This document shows, one piece after another, positions 25,210-35,068 of a DNA stretch of 62,656 nucleotides; the stretch's first letter is position 1; each line of letters starts with the position of its first letter. The stretch comes from Aquimonas sp046318115. GTDB taxonomy: Bacteria; Pseudomonadota; Gammaproteobacteria; Xanthomonadales; Xanthomonadaceae. Below the pieces are notes generated by a model, which worked only from the letters and a program-made list of their open reading frames with translations, made no database searches and was not told the origin of the DNA. Both the position numbers and the translations under genes were made by a program. The stretch is taken from the NCBI GenBank assembly GCA_046318115.1, contig JBKCVA010000091.1:1-62656 (forward strand), written 5' to 3'.

Positions 25210-28200
25210 GTGAGCAGTACATCCGAACTCCCGCCGGACCCCAGCGTGTCCAACACGCAGGAAAGCCAGCGCGCCCTGTCCAGAGCGCGCAGCGCGCTGG
25301 TGCGTGCACTCTCGCGCGACCAGCGGCGGCTGCGTCAGCTTCTCTCGAACTGGGAGCGCGAACCCCAAAATGCAAGCCGGCGTGAAGCCTTTGACAAGGC
25401 CATCGTGGTCTCGACCGCTGCGCGCGAGGCGCGTGCGCAGGCCCTGCCCAAGCCCGAGTTCGACGCCGAGCTGCCGATCGCGCGCGAAGCTGACGCGATC
25501 CTCGCAGCGATCCAGCAGCACCAGGTCGTGGTGATCGCCGGCGAGACCGGCTCGGGCAAGACCACCCAGCTGCCCAAGCTCTGCCTCGCAGCGGGTCGCG
25601 GCGCGGCCGGCATGATCGGCTGCACCCAGCCGCGGCGTATCGCCGCGCGTTCGGTCGCCCGGCGCGTCGCCGAAGAGCTCGGCACCCAGCTCGGCAGCGC
25701 GGTCGGCTTCCAGGTGCGCTTCACCGAGCAGGTCGGCGAACAGACCTACATCAAGTTCATGACCGACGGCATCCTTCTGGCCGAGATCCAGTCGGACCGC
25801 ATGCTCTCGGCCTACGACACCCTGATCATCGATGAAGCCCACGAGCGCAGCCTCAACATCGATTTCCTGCTGGGTTACCTGAAGGACCTGCTGCGCCGGC
25901 GCCGCGATCTCAAGCTGATCGTGACTTCGGCGACCATCGACACCGCGCGCTTTGCCAAGCACTTCGACGGCGCGCCAGTGATAAACGTCGAGGGCCGTAG
26001 CTATCCGGTGGAGATGCGCTATCGGCCGCTCGAACTGCTGGGCCGCGACGAGGGCGGCGGCACGGTGCCCGAAGGCATCGCTGCCGCCATGGACGAGATC
26101 AACCGCGAGGACCCGCGCGGCGACGTGCTGGTGTTCCTGCCCGGCGAGCGTGAGATCCGCGAGACGCATCTGCTGCTGAGCCGACGCAACTACCGCGAGA
26201 CGATCGTGCTGCCGCTGTATGCGCGGCTGTCGACGCGCGACCAGGACCGCGTGTTCAATCCGGGGCCGCAGCGCCGCATCGTGCTGGCGACCAATGTCGC
26301 GGAAACCTCGCTGACGGTGCCGCGCATCCGCTACGTGATCGACCCCGGCCAGGCCCGCGTCAAGCGCTACAGCCCGCGGCAGAAGCTCGACCGCCTGCAG
26401 ATCGAGCCGATCAGCCAGGCCAGCGCCAACCAGCGGGCGGGCCGCTGCGGACGCACCGCGCCGGGCGTGGCCTATCGCCTGTATGCCGACAGCGATTTCG
26501 CCTCCCGGCCCGAGTTCACCGACCCCGAGATCCTGCGCTCCTCGCTTGCTGGCGTGATCCTGCGCATGCTGGCTCTCGGCCTGGGGCGCATCGACGATTT
26601 CCCCTTCATCGACGCGCCCGACGAGCGCGCGATCCGCGACGGCTGGCAGCAGCTGATCGAGCTGGGTGCGGTGGCGCCGAACCGGCAGATCACGCCGCTG
26701 GGTCGACAGATGGCGCGACTGCCGATCGACCCCAAGCTGGCGCGCATGCTGCTGGCCTCGAACGACTTCGGCTGCGCTCGCGAGCTGGTCACGATTGCGG
26801 CGTTTCTAAGCATCCAGGACCCGCGCGAGCGCCCCGGTGAAGCGCGCGAGGCGGCCGACAATGCGCATGCGCTGTTCGCCGATCCGCGCTCGGAGTTCGT
26901 CGGCCTGCTGAAGCTGTGGGAGGCCTACCAGACGGCGCACGAAGACCTCACCGCCAACAAATTGCGCGACTGGTGCGGCAAGCATTTCCTGAACTTCCTG
27001 CGCATGCGCGAGTGGCGCGAGCTGCACCGCCAGCTGCTGTTGAACTGCGCCGAGCTCGGCATCGACACCAGCACCGCCGCGCTGGCGAACGAGGCCGAGC
27101 CCGCGCCGGGTGCGCTGGCCAGCGGCTACGCGCGTTTGCACAAGGCGATCCTCACCGGCATCCCCGCGCAGATCGGCAAGCGCGTCGACAAGGGCCCGTT
27201 CGAGGCGCCACGACAGCGCAAGTTCGCTCTGTTCCCGGGCTCGAACCTGGCCCGCAAGCCGCCGCCCTGGGTGGTGTCGGCGGTGGTGATGGAGACGCAG
27301 AAGGTCTATGGCCTGATCAATGCCAGCATCGAGCCCGAATGGGTGATCGAAGTGGCCGATCACCTCCTCACCCGCAAGCACTTCGATCCGCACTGGTCGC
27401 GCAGCCAGGGCCGGGTGATCGCCTCCGAGCAGATCAGCCTGCACGGACTGGTGCTGGCGCCGAAGCGGCCGATCAGCTACGCCGGTATCGATGCGCGGCA
27501 CGCGCGAGAGATCTTCATCGCCGAAGGCCTGGTGCCGGGCGAGGTCAATCTGCGTATTCCACTGCTGGAGCGCAACCAGCGCGTGCTGCAGCAGGCCATG
27601 GAGGAAGAGGCCAAGCTGCGCCGCGTCGGCATCGTCATCGACGCCGATGCACAGGCGGCCTGGTACGACAAGCGCCTGCCCGAGGACATCAACACCGCGC
27701 AGGGCCTGGAGGCTTGGTACAAGCGCCTGTCGCCCGAGCAGCGCGCAGCGCTCGAATGGTCGCTGCCCGATCTGATCCCCGCCGACGAAACCGACGCCGC
27801 GCGCTTTCCGAACGCTTTTCGCCTGGGTGAAGTCAGCCTGCGCCTGTCCTACCGCTTCGAGCCGAGGGCGCCGGACGATGGCGTGACCCTGCATCTGCCT
27901 TTGCACCTGCTCAATGCGCTGGATGCGACGCGGCTGTCCTGGCTCGTGCCGGGCCTGCTTGAAGACAAGGTCGCCGAACTGCTGCGCGGCCTGCTCAAGG
28001 CCCTCCGCCGCAACTTCGTGCCGGTGCCGGATTTCGCCCGCGCTTTCGTCGAGGCCGTAGGCGCGCAGACGCACGACCGACCGGTTACCGAATCGCTGGG
28101 TGAATTCCTGAAGCGCAGCACGGGCGTCGACGTGCCGGTGTCCGAATGGGACGAATCCGCGGTGCCGGCGCACCTGCGCTTCAACCTGCGCCTGTCCGAG

Positions 28201-29157
28201 GGCAAGCGGATCCTTGAGGAGTCGCGCGATCTCGCTGATTTGAAGGCCCGCTACGGCGAGCGCGCGCAGGCGGCCTTCGCCGCGGAAGCGGGCCGCAAGC
28301 TCGACGGCCAGGCGGTCGAGCACTTTCCCGAGGCCGGGGTGGCCGAGCAGATCCGCGGCGCGGCCGGCGTGCCGGCCTTCCCGGCGCTCAGCGCGGAAGG
28401 CGAGGGCGTGATGATCCGCGTCTATGCCGATCGCGAGCAGGCGCAGGCGGCGCATCCCGCCGGCGTACATGCGCTGCTGCGGCGCGCGCTGGCCGACAAG
28501 CTCAAGCAGGCGCGCAAGCAGCTGCCGCTGTCGCCGAAGACCGGGCTGATGTACGCCGCGATCGAGAGCAGCGAGCGCCTGCGCGAGGACCTGGTCGAGG
28601 CGGCGCTGAATGCACTGGCCGGCGAGCAGCCGGCGCGCATCCGCAAGCGCGAGGCCTTCGAGTCGCTGGCCGCGGAGATCTCACGCGGCCTGTTCGCTGA
28701 ATCCATGCGCCGACTCGAACTGACCGAGCGCATCGTCGCCGCCTACGCCGAGCTGGTGCCGGCTCTGGAGCAGAAGCTCATGGGCCACGGCACGGCCAGC
28801 TACGAGGACCTGCGTGCACAGCTGAAAGCGCTCGTGCACTCGGGCTTTCTGCGCAACACGCCCTATGAACGCCTGAGTGAGCTGCCGAGGTATCTGAAGG
28901 CCATGCGCCTGCGCGGCGAGCGCCTGCGCCAGGACCCGATCAAGGACCAGGCGCGGATGCTGGAGTTGATCCAGTTTCGCGAGGCCTTGGACGAAGCCCG
29001 GCGTCGCGGCGTTGATGCGCGTCCTGCTTGGCAGGACCTGCGCTGGGCGCTGGAGGAGCTGCGCGTCTCGCTGTTCGCGCAGGAGCTGGGCACTCGCGAG
29101 ACGGTGTCGGCAAAGCGTCTGGCGAGGCTGTTGGAGCAGGCGCGGGCTTCGAACTGA
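25210..29157 (+). CDS. hrpA: ATP-dependent RNA helicase HrpA
   Basis: This 1315-residue DEAH-box helicase is of the HrpA family, which resolves stalled or collided ribosomes and processes mRNA. Walker A is GETGSGKTTQLPK near residue 111, the DEAH box is IDEAHERSLN near 209, motif III is VTSATIDT, and motif VI is QRAGRCGRTAPG. A helicase-associated domain, OB fold and the long C-terminal DUF3418 region follow, as usual. The start is GTG, with an unusually extended Ser/Arg-rich N-terminus. The gene stands alone, divergent from dps. Confidence 0.96.
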   Translation: MSSTSELPPDPSVSNTQESQRALSRARSALVRALSRDQRRLRQLLSNWEREPQNASRREAFDKAIVVSTAAREARAQALPKPEFDAELPIAREADAILAAIQQHQVVVIAGETGSGKTTQLPKLCLAAGRGAAGMIGCTQPRRIAARSVARRVAEELGTQLGSAVGFQVRFTEQVGEQTYIKFMTDGILLAEIQSDRMLSAYDTLIIDEAHERSLNIDFLLGYLKDLLRRRRDLKLIVTSATIDTARFAKHFDGAPVINVEGRSYPVEMRYRPLELLGRDEGGGTVPEGIAAAMDEINREDPRGDVLVFLPGEREIRETHLLLSRRNYRETIVLPLYARLSTRDQDRVFNPGPQRRIVLATNVAETSLTVPRIRYVIDPGQARVKRYSPRQKLDRLQIEPISQASANQRAGRCGRTAPGVAYRLYADSDFASRPEFTDPEILRSSLAGVILRMLALGLGRIDDFPFIDAPDERAIRDGWQQLIELGAVAPNRQITPLGRQMARLPIDPKLARMLLASNDFGCARELVTIAAFLSIQDPRERPGEAREAADNAHALFADPRSEFVGLLKLWEAYQTAHEDLTANKLRDWCGKHFLNFLRMREWRELHRQLLLNCAELGIDTSTAALANEAEPAPGALASGYARLHKAILTGIPAQIGKRVDKGPFEAPRQRKFALFPGSNLARKPPPWVVSAVVMETQKVYGLINASIEPEWVIEVADHLLTRKHFDPHWSRSQGRVIASEQISLHGLVLAPKRPISYAGIDARHAREIFIAEGLVPGEVNLRIPLLERNQRVLQQAMEEEAKLRRVGIVIDADAQAAWYDKRLPEDINTAQGLEAWYKRLSPEQRAALEWSLPDLIPADETDAARFPNAFRLGEVSLRLSYRFEPRAPDDGVTLHLPLHLLNALDATRLSWLVPGLLEDKVAELLRGLLKALRRNFVPVPDFARAFVEAVGAQTHDRPVTESLGEFLKRSTGVDVPVSEWDESAVPAHLRFNLRLSEGKRILEESRDLADLKARYGERAQAAFAAEAGRKLDGQAVEHFPEAGVAEQIRGAAGVPAFPALSAEGEGVMIRVYADREQAQAAHPAGVHALLRRALADKLKQARKQLPLSPKTGLMYAAIESSERLREDLVEAALNALAGEQPARIRKREAFESLAAEISRGLFAESMRRLELTERIVAAYAELVPALEQKLMGHGTASYEDLRAQLKALVHSGFLRNTPYERLSELPRYLKAMRLRGERLRQDPIKDQARMLELIQFREALDEARRRGVDARPAWQDLRWALEELRVSLFAQELGTRETVSAKRLARLLEQARASN

Positions 29158-29276
29158 TCGAAGTGGTGGAGTCTGCCTGTTCGCGTGGTGCGCATCCCCG
29201 ATGCATTGCATGATCGCAGCTGGAGGTCCGCGCCGCCGAGCGCTTGGACTGCCTGGCCGCTGGGGCCAGAAGCGAC

Positions 29277-29304
29277 ACGGCCGGATGCACACGCATCCGG
29301 CCGT
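29277..29304. terminator. Strong hairpin between convergent hrpA and TorF porin genes
   Basis: ACGGCCGGATGC (29277-29288) pairs perfectly with GCATCCGGCCGT (29293-29304) across a four-base loop. It lies between the two convergent 3' ends. There is no obvious T-run on either side, so it may be a bidirectional attenuating hairpin rather than a classic terminator. Confidence 0.55.
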
Positions 29305-29371
29305 AATCATCGTCCCCAGCAGCTGTCGTTGACGCGGACATCGTCCCGCTGGGAGCGGACCCGGGATTCGA

Positions 29372-30076
29372 TCAGAAGCCGTAGCTCAGTCCCAGCACCA
29401 CGCGCGAATCGGCCAGGTATCCGAACAGATCCTCGCCATCGCCGTTGGTGTCGTGGTAGGTCAGTGCGGCGCTGATCGGGCCGAAGTCGCGCGACAGGCC
29501 GAGGCTCCAATCGATGTAGCTGCTGCTGCCGTCTTCCAGCACGCCACTGGCGAAACGCGAGTAGCCGAGGCCCGGCGAGAGGGTGAACTCGGCCGGAAGG
29601 GCGAGGTCGAGGCTGGCGCCGTAATACCAGCCGGTCTCTCCGCTGTTGAAGATGTCGTTGGTGTAGCCGAGCGTGGTGGTCAGCTTCTCGGCGAAGGTCA
29701 GACTGAACAGCAGTTCGTTGTAGTTGAGCCCGCCCTCGTCCGGGTAGACGTAGCGCAGCACCTGCACGTCGGCGGCCACCGAGTCGGAGAGGTTGAAGCC
29801 GTAGCCGGCGAAGAAATCGACCTCGAGATCGGTCTCGCTGCCGAAGTCGACCTGCGAGGCCCAGGTGCCGACGTAGAAGCCGGACTCCAGCGAATAGGTG
29901 AGGCCCGCCTGCACGGCAGGGTCCTCATCGCTCTGCGATACGCCGCGGAACACGTAGTCGGAAACCACACCCACATCGCCGGACAGTTCGCCGGCGCTGG
30001 CGCCGCCAGCGAGGAGGGCGGACAGGGCGAGGCCGCTCAGGGCGCCGCGGATGGATCGTGCAATTCGGTGGTGCAT
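29372..30076 (-). CDS. TorF-family putative outer-membrane porin
   Basis: This 234-residue outer-membrane beta-barrel protein has a signal peptide cleaved after GGASA. The mature start ELSGDVGVVSDYVFRGVSQS is the hallmark of the TorF family (TIGR02001). Alternating hydrophobic strands continue to a C-terminal LGLSYGF, with terminal Phe as needed for Bam-dependent assembly. Its substrate is unknown. It is monocistronic and followed by a strong hairpin. Confidence 0.9.
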   Translation of the reverse strand: MHHRIARSIRGALSGLALSALLAGGASAGELSGDVGVVSDYVFRGVSQSDEDPAVQAGLTYSLESGFYVGTWASQVDFGSETDLEVDFFAGYGFNLSDSVAADVQVLRYVYPDEGGLNYNELLFSLTFAEKLTTTLGYTNDIFNSGETGWYYGASLDLALPAEFTLSPGLGYSRFASGVLEDGSSSYIDWSLGLSRDFGPISAALTYHDTNGDGEDLFGYLADSRVVLGLSYGF

Positions 30077-30264
30077 GCTGGCCTCTCTGCGCCTGGGGCG
30101 CTCTGTTTGGGTATCGGGGGGTGTCCGGTTTATCGCACTGCAGCATCAAGCTTTCAAGCCTCTCTGCCGGCCGAGGCGAGAGGTTCGCAAGCGCCCCACT
30201 GCCTTGCAAGCGACCAAGACCGTCGCGACGGCCCCGGTGTGGCGGGCTGCTAGTCTTTCCGGTC

Positions 30265-31575
30265 ATGAGCCCAGCCGAACTCCGCCATCTATTGCAACTG
30301 CTGTCGGATCGCCGCCGTCTGCAGGCCTTCGCCGGCTTTCTTGCGCGGCGTTTCGTCGAAGATCGCTGCTTCGAGACCGCCAGCGGTCTGGCTTACGCCA
30401 CGGTATTCGCGCTGGTGCCATTCACCGCGGCGGTATTCGGCGTTATCAGTACGTTCCCGGTCTTCGAGGCCTGGAGCGAGCAGCTCACGAGTTTCCTGTT
30501 CAGCAATTTCGTGCCGGCGGCCGCCCGCACGGTCGAGGTCTGGGTGAGGGATTCGGCCGCCAGCGCTTCGAAGATGACCCTGGCCGGCGTGATCGGCCTG
30601 CTGGTGGTGGCCCTGTTGCTGATGAATGGCATCGAGGACACCTTCAACCGGATCTGGCGAGTGCCCAGCGGGCGCGGTCCGGTGGCGCGTTTCCTCATGT
30701 ACTGGGCGGCGCTCACCGTTGGGCCGCTGCTGGTGATCGTCAGTCTTGCCCTGTCTTCCTATCTGTTCTCCCTGCCGCTGCTGGCCGATGGCGGGCCGGC
30801 GGCGGGCTCCCTGTTGCAGCTCAGCCCTTTCCTGCTGGCGCTGTTCGGCTTCACCTGCGCCTACCTGATCGTGCCCAACCGCAGCGTGCGGCTGCGCGAT
30901 GCACTGGCCGGCGGGCTGCTGGCGGCTGCGCTTTTTGAAGCCTGCAAGAGCGGCCTGAGTCTGTACCTGCGACAGGTGCCGACCTACGAGCAGATCTACG
31001 GGGCGCTGGCCGTCATCCCGATCTTCCTGCTGTGGGTTTATCTGGTGTGGATCGCCGTGCTGCTTGGCGCTTCGCTGGCGGCTTCCTTGAGCGCGTTCCG
31101 CTACTTGCCGAGTGAGCGCCGCTTGCCTGAAGGCCTGGAGTTGTTCGGGCTGCTGCGGCTGCTCGCCCGCTTCTCGCAGGCGCAGCACTTCGGGCGAGCG
31201 CTGGAGGTCGACGAACTGCGGCGGCTGGAGCCCTCACTGTCCGACGATGCCCTGATGTTCCTGCTGGAGCGGCTCACCGAGCTGCGCGTGGTGCAGCGGG
31301 CTGAACTGGGCGGCTGGCTGCTGGTGCGCGATCTCGATCACCTGAGTCTCGCCGAGCTCTATCGCGGCGCGCGCTTGCGCGTGCCGCTGGAAACCCCCCC
31401 CGCCGAGTTGCTGGGCGACGCGATCGGCCAGCGCATCGGCGGGCGCCTGACGGCGCTGGCGCAGACGGTCGAGAACGCTCTGGACACACCGCTCTCGCAT
31501 TGGCTGCGGGAAACTCTAGAGGTCGATGCCGCGGCTTCCGTGGCCCCCACGCTTCCCGAGGACCCTGTTCGATGA
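30265..31575 (+). CDS. YihY/virulence factor BrkB family membrane protein
   Basis: This 436-residue inner-membrane protein has about six transmembrane helices in residues 30-280, with the family motifs ASGLAYATVFALVPF, MNGIEDTFNRIW, GAALAVIPIFLLWVY-like and a Tyr-Leu pattern in YLRQVPTYEQIYGAL. The last 150 residues are a soluble domain with a winged-helix-like segment, as in other YihY proteins of this length. Old annotation as RNase BN is wrong for this family. The ATG at 30265 was chosen over an upstream-open frame. Its stop overlaps the next gene (ATGA). Confidence 0.9.
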   Translation: MSPAELRHLLQLLSDRRRLQAFAGFLARRFVEDRCFETASGLAYATVFALVPFTAAVFGVISTFPVFEAWSEQLTSFLFSNFVPAAARTVEVWVRDSAASASKMTLAGVIGLLVVALLLMNGIEDTFNRIWRVPSGRGPVARFLMYWAALTVGPLLVIVSLALSSYLFSLPLLADGGPAAGSLLQLSPFLLALFGFTCAYLIVPNRSVRLRDALAGGLLAAALFEACKSGLSLYLRQVPTYEQIYGALAVIPIFLLWVYLVWIAVLLGASLAASLSAFRYLPSERRLPEGLELFGLLRLLARFSQAQHFGRALEVDELRRLEPSLSDDALMFLLERLTELRVVQRAELGGWLLVRDLDHLSLAELYRGARLRVPLETPPAELLGDAIGQRIGGRLTALAQTVENALDTPLSHWLRETLEVDAAASVAPTLPEDPVR

Positions 31576-32165
31576 GTCCGTTTTCGCAGATCGCCCCCAA
31601 TCCGCGCAGCTCGGTCCGAGCCAGCGTCCGCTCGTGCGCGCTTCCGATGCGTCGCTGCGCCCTCGCCACTGCTCTGCTTTTCGCCATCGGGCTCGCCGTG
31701 CCATCGCAGCATGTAGGCGCGGCCGAGCTCGCAGCACTGTCCCCGGCGGAGGCCGCTCCCGAGCCCGTCGAGCTGGCGCTGCCCACGCTCGACCACGGTC
31801 TTTTCGACCTGTCGCAGCGGCGCGGGCGCTGGGTGGTCGTGAACTATTGGGCGACCTGGTGTGCCCCCTGCCGCAAGGAGATGCCAGAGCTGGACGCGCT
31901 TCACCGCGAGCGCGACGACATCGAGGTGCTGGGGCTCGCGTTCGAGGAAATCGAGCCAGCGGACATGCGTAGCTTCCTCGCAGAGCGCCCGGTCAGCTAT
32001 CCGATCGCGATCGTCGATGTCTACGCACCGCCCGCGGCGTTCGAAGTCCCGCGGGGTATGCCGATGACCTACCTGCTCGACCCCCAGGGCCGCATTGCCC
32101 ATCGCTGGCTGGGGCCCGTGACCCAGGCCGAGATCGAGGCGCGCGTGGATGTCAGCGCGGATTAG
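31572..32165 (+). CDS. TlpA-like periplasmic thioredoxin
   Basis: This 197-residue redoxin has an N-terminal signal or membrane anchor (about residues 26-47), then a thioredoxin fold with WCAPC (C97, C100) and the cis-Pro in PRGMPMTYLLDPQG. The family reduces disulfides in the periplasm, for example during cytochrome c maturation. The first 25 residues are unusually long and polar for a signal. Starting at the internal ATG near 31647 would give a cleaner one. The listed start overlaps the YihY stop and implies coupling. Confidence 0.87.
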   Translation: MSPFSQIAPNPRSSVRASVRSCALPMRRCALATALLFAIGLAVPSQHVGAAELAALSPAEAAPEPVELALPTLDHGLFDLSQRRGRWVVVNYWATWCAPCRKEMPELDALHRERDDIEVLGLAFEEIEPADMRSFLAERPVSYPIAIVDVYAPPAAFEVPRGMPMTYLLDPQGRIAHRWLGPVTQAEIEARVDVSAD

Positions 32166-32181
32166 GGCGACGCCTCATGCC

Positions 32182-33360
<1,179 letters not shown>

Positions 33361-33366
33361 AGGCTC

Positions 33367-34212
33367 CTAACCCTGGCCGCGGCGGGTCATGAAGGCCAGC
33401 CGCTCGAGCAGCTGCACGTCCTGTTCGTTCTTGACCAGGGCGCCTGCCAGCGGCGGAATCGCGCGCCGCGGATCGCGCTCTCGCAGCACGGCCTCGGGCA
33501 CCTCGTCTGCCAGCAGCAGCTTGATCCAGTCGATCAACTCCGAGGTCGAGGGCCGCTTCTTCAGGCCCGGGATCTCGCGCAGTTGGAAGAACACCTCCAG
33601 CGCCTCGCGCACCAGACTTCCCGAGATGCCGGGAAAGTGCACGTCGACGATGCGCTTCAAAGTCTCGCGGTCGGGGAAGGCGATGTAGTGGAAAAAGCAG
33701 CGACGCAGGAAGGCGTCGGGCAGCTCCTTCTCGTTGTTGGAGGTAATGAGGATGATCGGCCGATGGGTTGCGCGCACGGTTTCGCCGGTCTCGTGCACGA
33801 AGAACTCCATGCGATCCAGCTCCTGCAGCAGGTCGTTCGGGAACTCGATGTCGGCCTTGTCGATCTCGTCTATCAGCAGCACGCAACGGCGCTCGTGGGT
33901 GAAGGCCTCCCACAGCTTGCCGGGACGGATGTAGTTGCGGACGTCCTCGACTCCGGCCACGCCGAGCTGCGAGTCTCGCAGTCGGCTGACCGCGTCGTAC
34001 TCGTAGAGGCCGTGGATGGCGCGAGTGGTGGATTTCACATGCCAGCTGATCAGCGGTGCATCAATGCTGGCGGCCAGCTCCTCGGCCAGCAGGGTCTTGC
34101 CTGTGCCGGGCTCTCCCTTGATGAGCAGCGGGCGCTGCAGCGTGATGGCGGCGTTGACCGCCTGCCTGAGTTCGGGAGTGGCGATGTATCGACGAGTGCC
34201 GTCAAAGCGCAT
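33367..34212 (-). CDS. MoxR-family AAA+ ATPase
   Basis: This 281-residue ATPase has Walker A GEPGTGKT, Walker B CVLLIDEID, sensor 1 IILITSNNEKELPDAFLRRC and a C-terminal lid. MoxR ATPases pair with VWA proteins such as the one directly downstream. The frame runs back across the tRNA-Pro gene, so I chose the ATG giving MRFDGTRRYIATPELRQAV, which is the conserved family start. It is divergent from the tRNA cluster. Confidence 0.92.
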   Translation of the reverse strand: MRFDGTRRYIATPELRQAVNAAITLQRPLLIKGEPGTGKTLLAEELAASIDAPLISWHVKSTTRAIHGLYEYDAVSRLRDSQLGVAGVEDVRNYIRPGKLWEAFTHERRCVLLIDEIDKADIEFPNDLLQELDRMEFFVHETGETVRATHRPIILITSNNEKELPDAFLRRCFFHYIAFPDRETLKRIVDVHFPGISGSLVREALEVFFQLREIPGLKKRPSTSELIDWIKLLLADEVPEAVLRERDPRRAIPPLAGALVKNEQDVQLLERLAFMTRRGQG

Positions 34213-34240
34213 GGGAAAGACAGTCGGGAGGTAAGGGGGT

Positions 34241-34269
34241 TTGACGCGGAGCGCCCATCTCATTATGCT
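34241..34269 (+). promoter_or_regulatory. Promoter of the tRNA-Pro-Arg-His-Lys-Leu cluster
   Basis: TTGACG (34241-34246) and TATGCT (34264-34269) are 17 bases apart, followed by a GC-rich discriminator. Transcription would begin near 34276, giving a leader of about 45 bases before tRNA-Pro. The five tRNAs that follow are close together on the same strand and may form one precursor. Confidence 0.75.
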
Positions 34270-34320
34270 TCCGCGGCTCAAGGTGTTGCGTGCAAGCGCA
34301 CACCTGCTGCTGCACAAGCC

Positions 34321-34397
34321 CGGGGTATAGCACAGCTTGGTAGTGCGTCTGCTTTGGGAGCAGAAGGTCGGGGGTTCGAATCCCTCTACCCCGACCA
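34321..34397 (+). tRNA. tRNA-Pro (anticodon TGG)
   Basis: The acceptor CGGGGTA pairs with TACCCCG, the anticodon loop is TTTGGGA, and the T loop is TTCGAAT. The 3' CCA is encoded. The total is 77 bases. It is the first tRNA of the cluster. Confidence 0.96.
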
Positions 34398-34475
34398 GCC
34401 TCCGCGCAAGCGCAGGGCTGGCTGGCGCCTTCGGGCGGCGACTCAGGATTCGACAACCGCAGCTGCCGATTGCAA

Positions 34476-34552
34476 GCGCCTGTAGCTCAATCGGATAGAG
34501 CACCGGCCTTCTAAGCCGGTGGTTGCAGGTTCGATTCCTGCCAGGCGCGCCA
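34476..34552 (+). tRNA. tRNA-Arg (anticodon TCT)
   Basis: The acceptor GCGCCTG pairs with CAGGCGC. The anticodon loop CTTCTAA sits in the stem CCGGC/GCCGG. The T arm has TTCGATT. CCA is encoded. It reads AGA/AGG, codons that are rare in this high-GC sequence. Confidence 0.96.
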
Positions 34553-34569
34553 GCAGCACAGATTCAATG

Positions 34570-34646
34570 GTGGATGTAGCTCAGTTGGTTAGAGCACTGG
34601 ATTGTGATTCCAGATGTCGCGGGTTCGAGTCCCGTCTTCCACCCCA
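34570..34646 (+). tRNA. tRNA-His (anticodon GTG)
   Basis: The acceptor GTGGATG pairs with CTTCCAC, apart from one T-T mismatch in the stem. The anticodon loop contains GTG. CCA is encoded. The G at 34569 opposite the discriminator C is the extra -1 base expected of tRNA-His, which would make the mature 5' end one base earlier. Confidence 0.95.
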
Positions 34647-34726
34647 GCACCCGGATGCGGCACAATGCGCATCCACCGCGGCGACCCGCCCCTCCCCGGG
34701 GCAGCGCAGTGGTCACAGTCCAGGTC

Positions 34727-34802
34727 GGGCCGTTAGCTCAATTGGTAGAGCAGCGGACTCTTAATCCGTAGGTTCTAGGTTCGAGTCCTAGACGGCCCAC
34801 CA
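34727..34802 (+). tRNA. tRNA-Lys (anticodon CTT)
   Basis: The acceptor GGGCCGT pairs with ACGGCCC. The anticodon loop ACTCTTAA carries CTT. The T arm has TTCGAGT. CCA is encoded. Confidence 0.96.
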
Positions 34803-34844
34803 CCTTCTTCTCCGCCTGTCGCGGAGGCATCCCGGACCGGTCAA

Positions 34845-34929
34845 GCGAAAGTGGCGGAACTGGTAGACGCGCTGGATTTAGGTTCCAGTGGGCAACCCCG
34901 TGAGATTTCGAGTCTCTCCTTTCGCACCA
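34845..34929 (+). tRNA. tRNA-Leu (anticodon TAG)
   Basis: This is an 85-base class II tRNA with the acceptor GCGAAAG/CTTTCGC. The anticodon stem CTGGA/TCCAG encloses TTTAGGT, and there is a long variable arm. CCA is encoded. It is the last tRNA of the cluster and lies 139 bases before the trigger factor start. No terminator is visible between them. Confidence 0.95.
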
Positions 34930-35068
34930 TTCGGGAGGCTTCGGTTGCCCAGGCGGCGATTCGGGCGGCGCGATCCGGTCTGTATCCCAAAGGTTGAGAG
35001 CGGGCGGCCAAGCGTTACCGGAAGCGATTCCGACGCTCAGGCTGCCCTCGTCCATTTCAGGAGTCGTC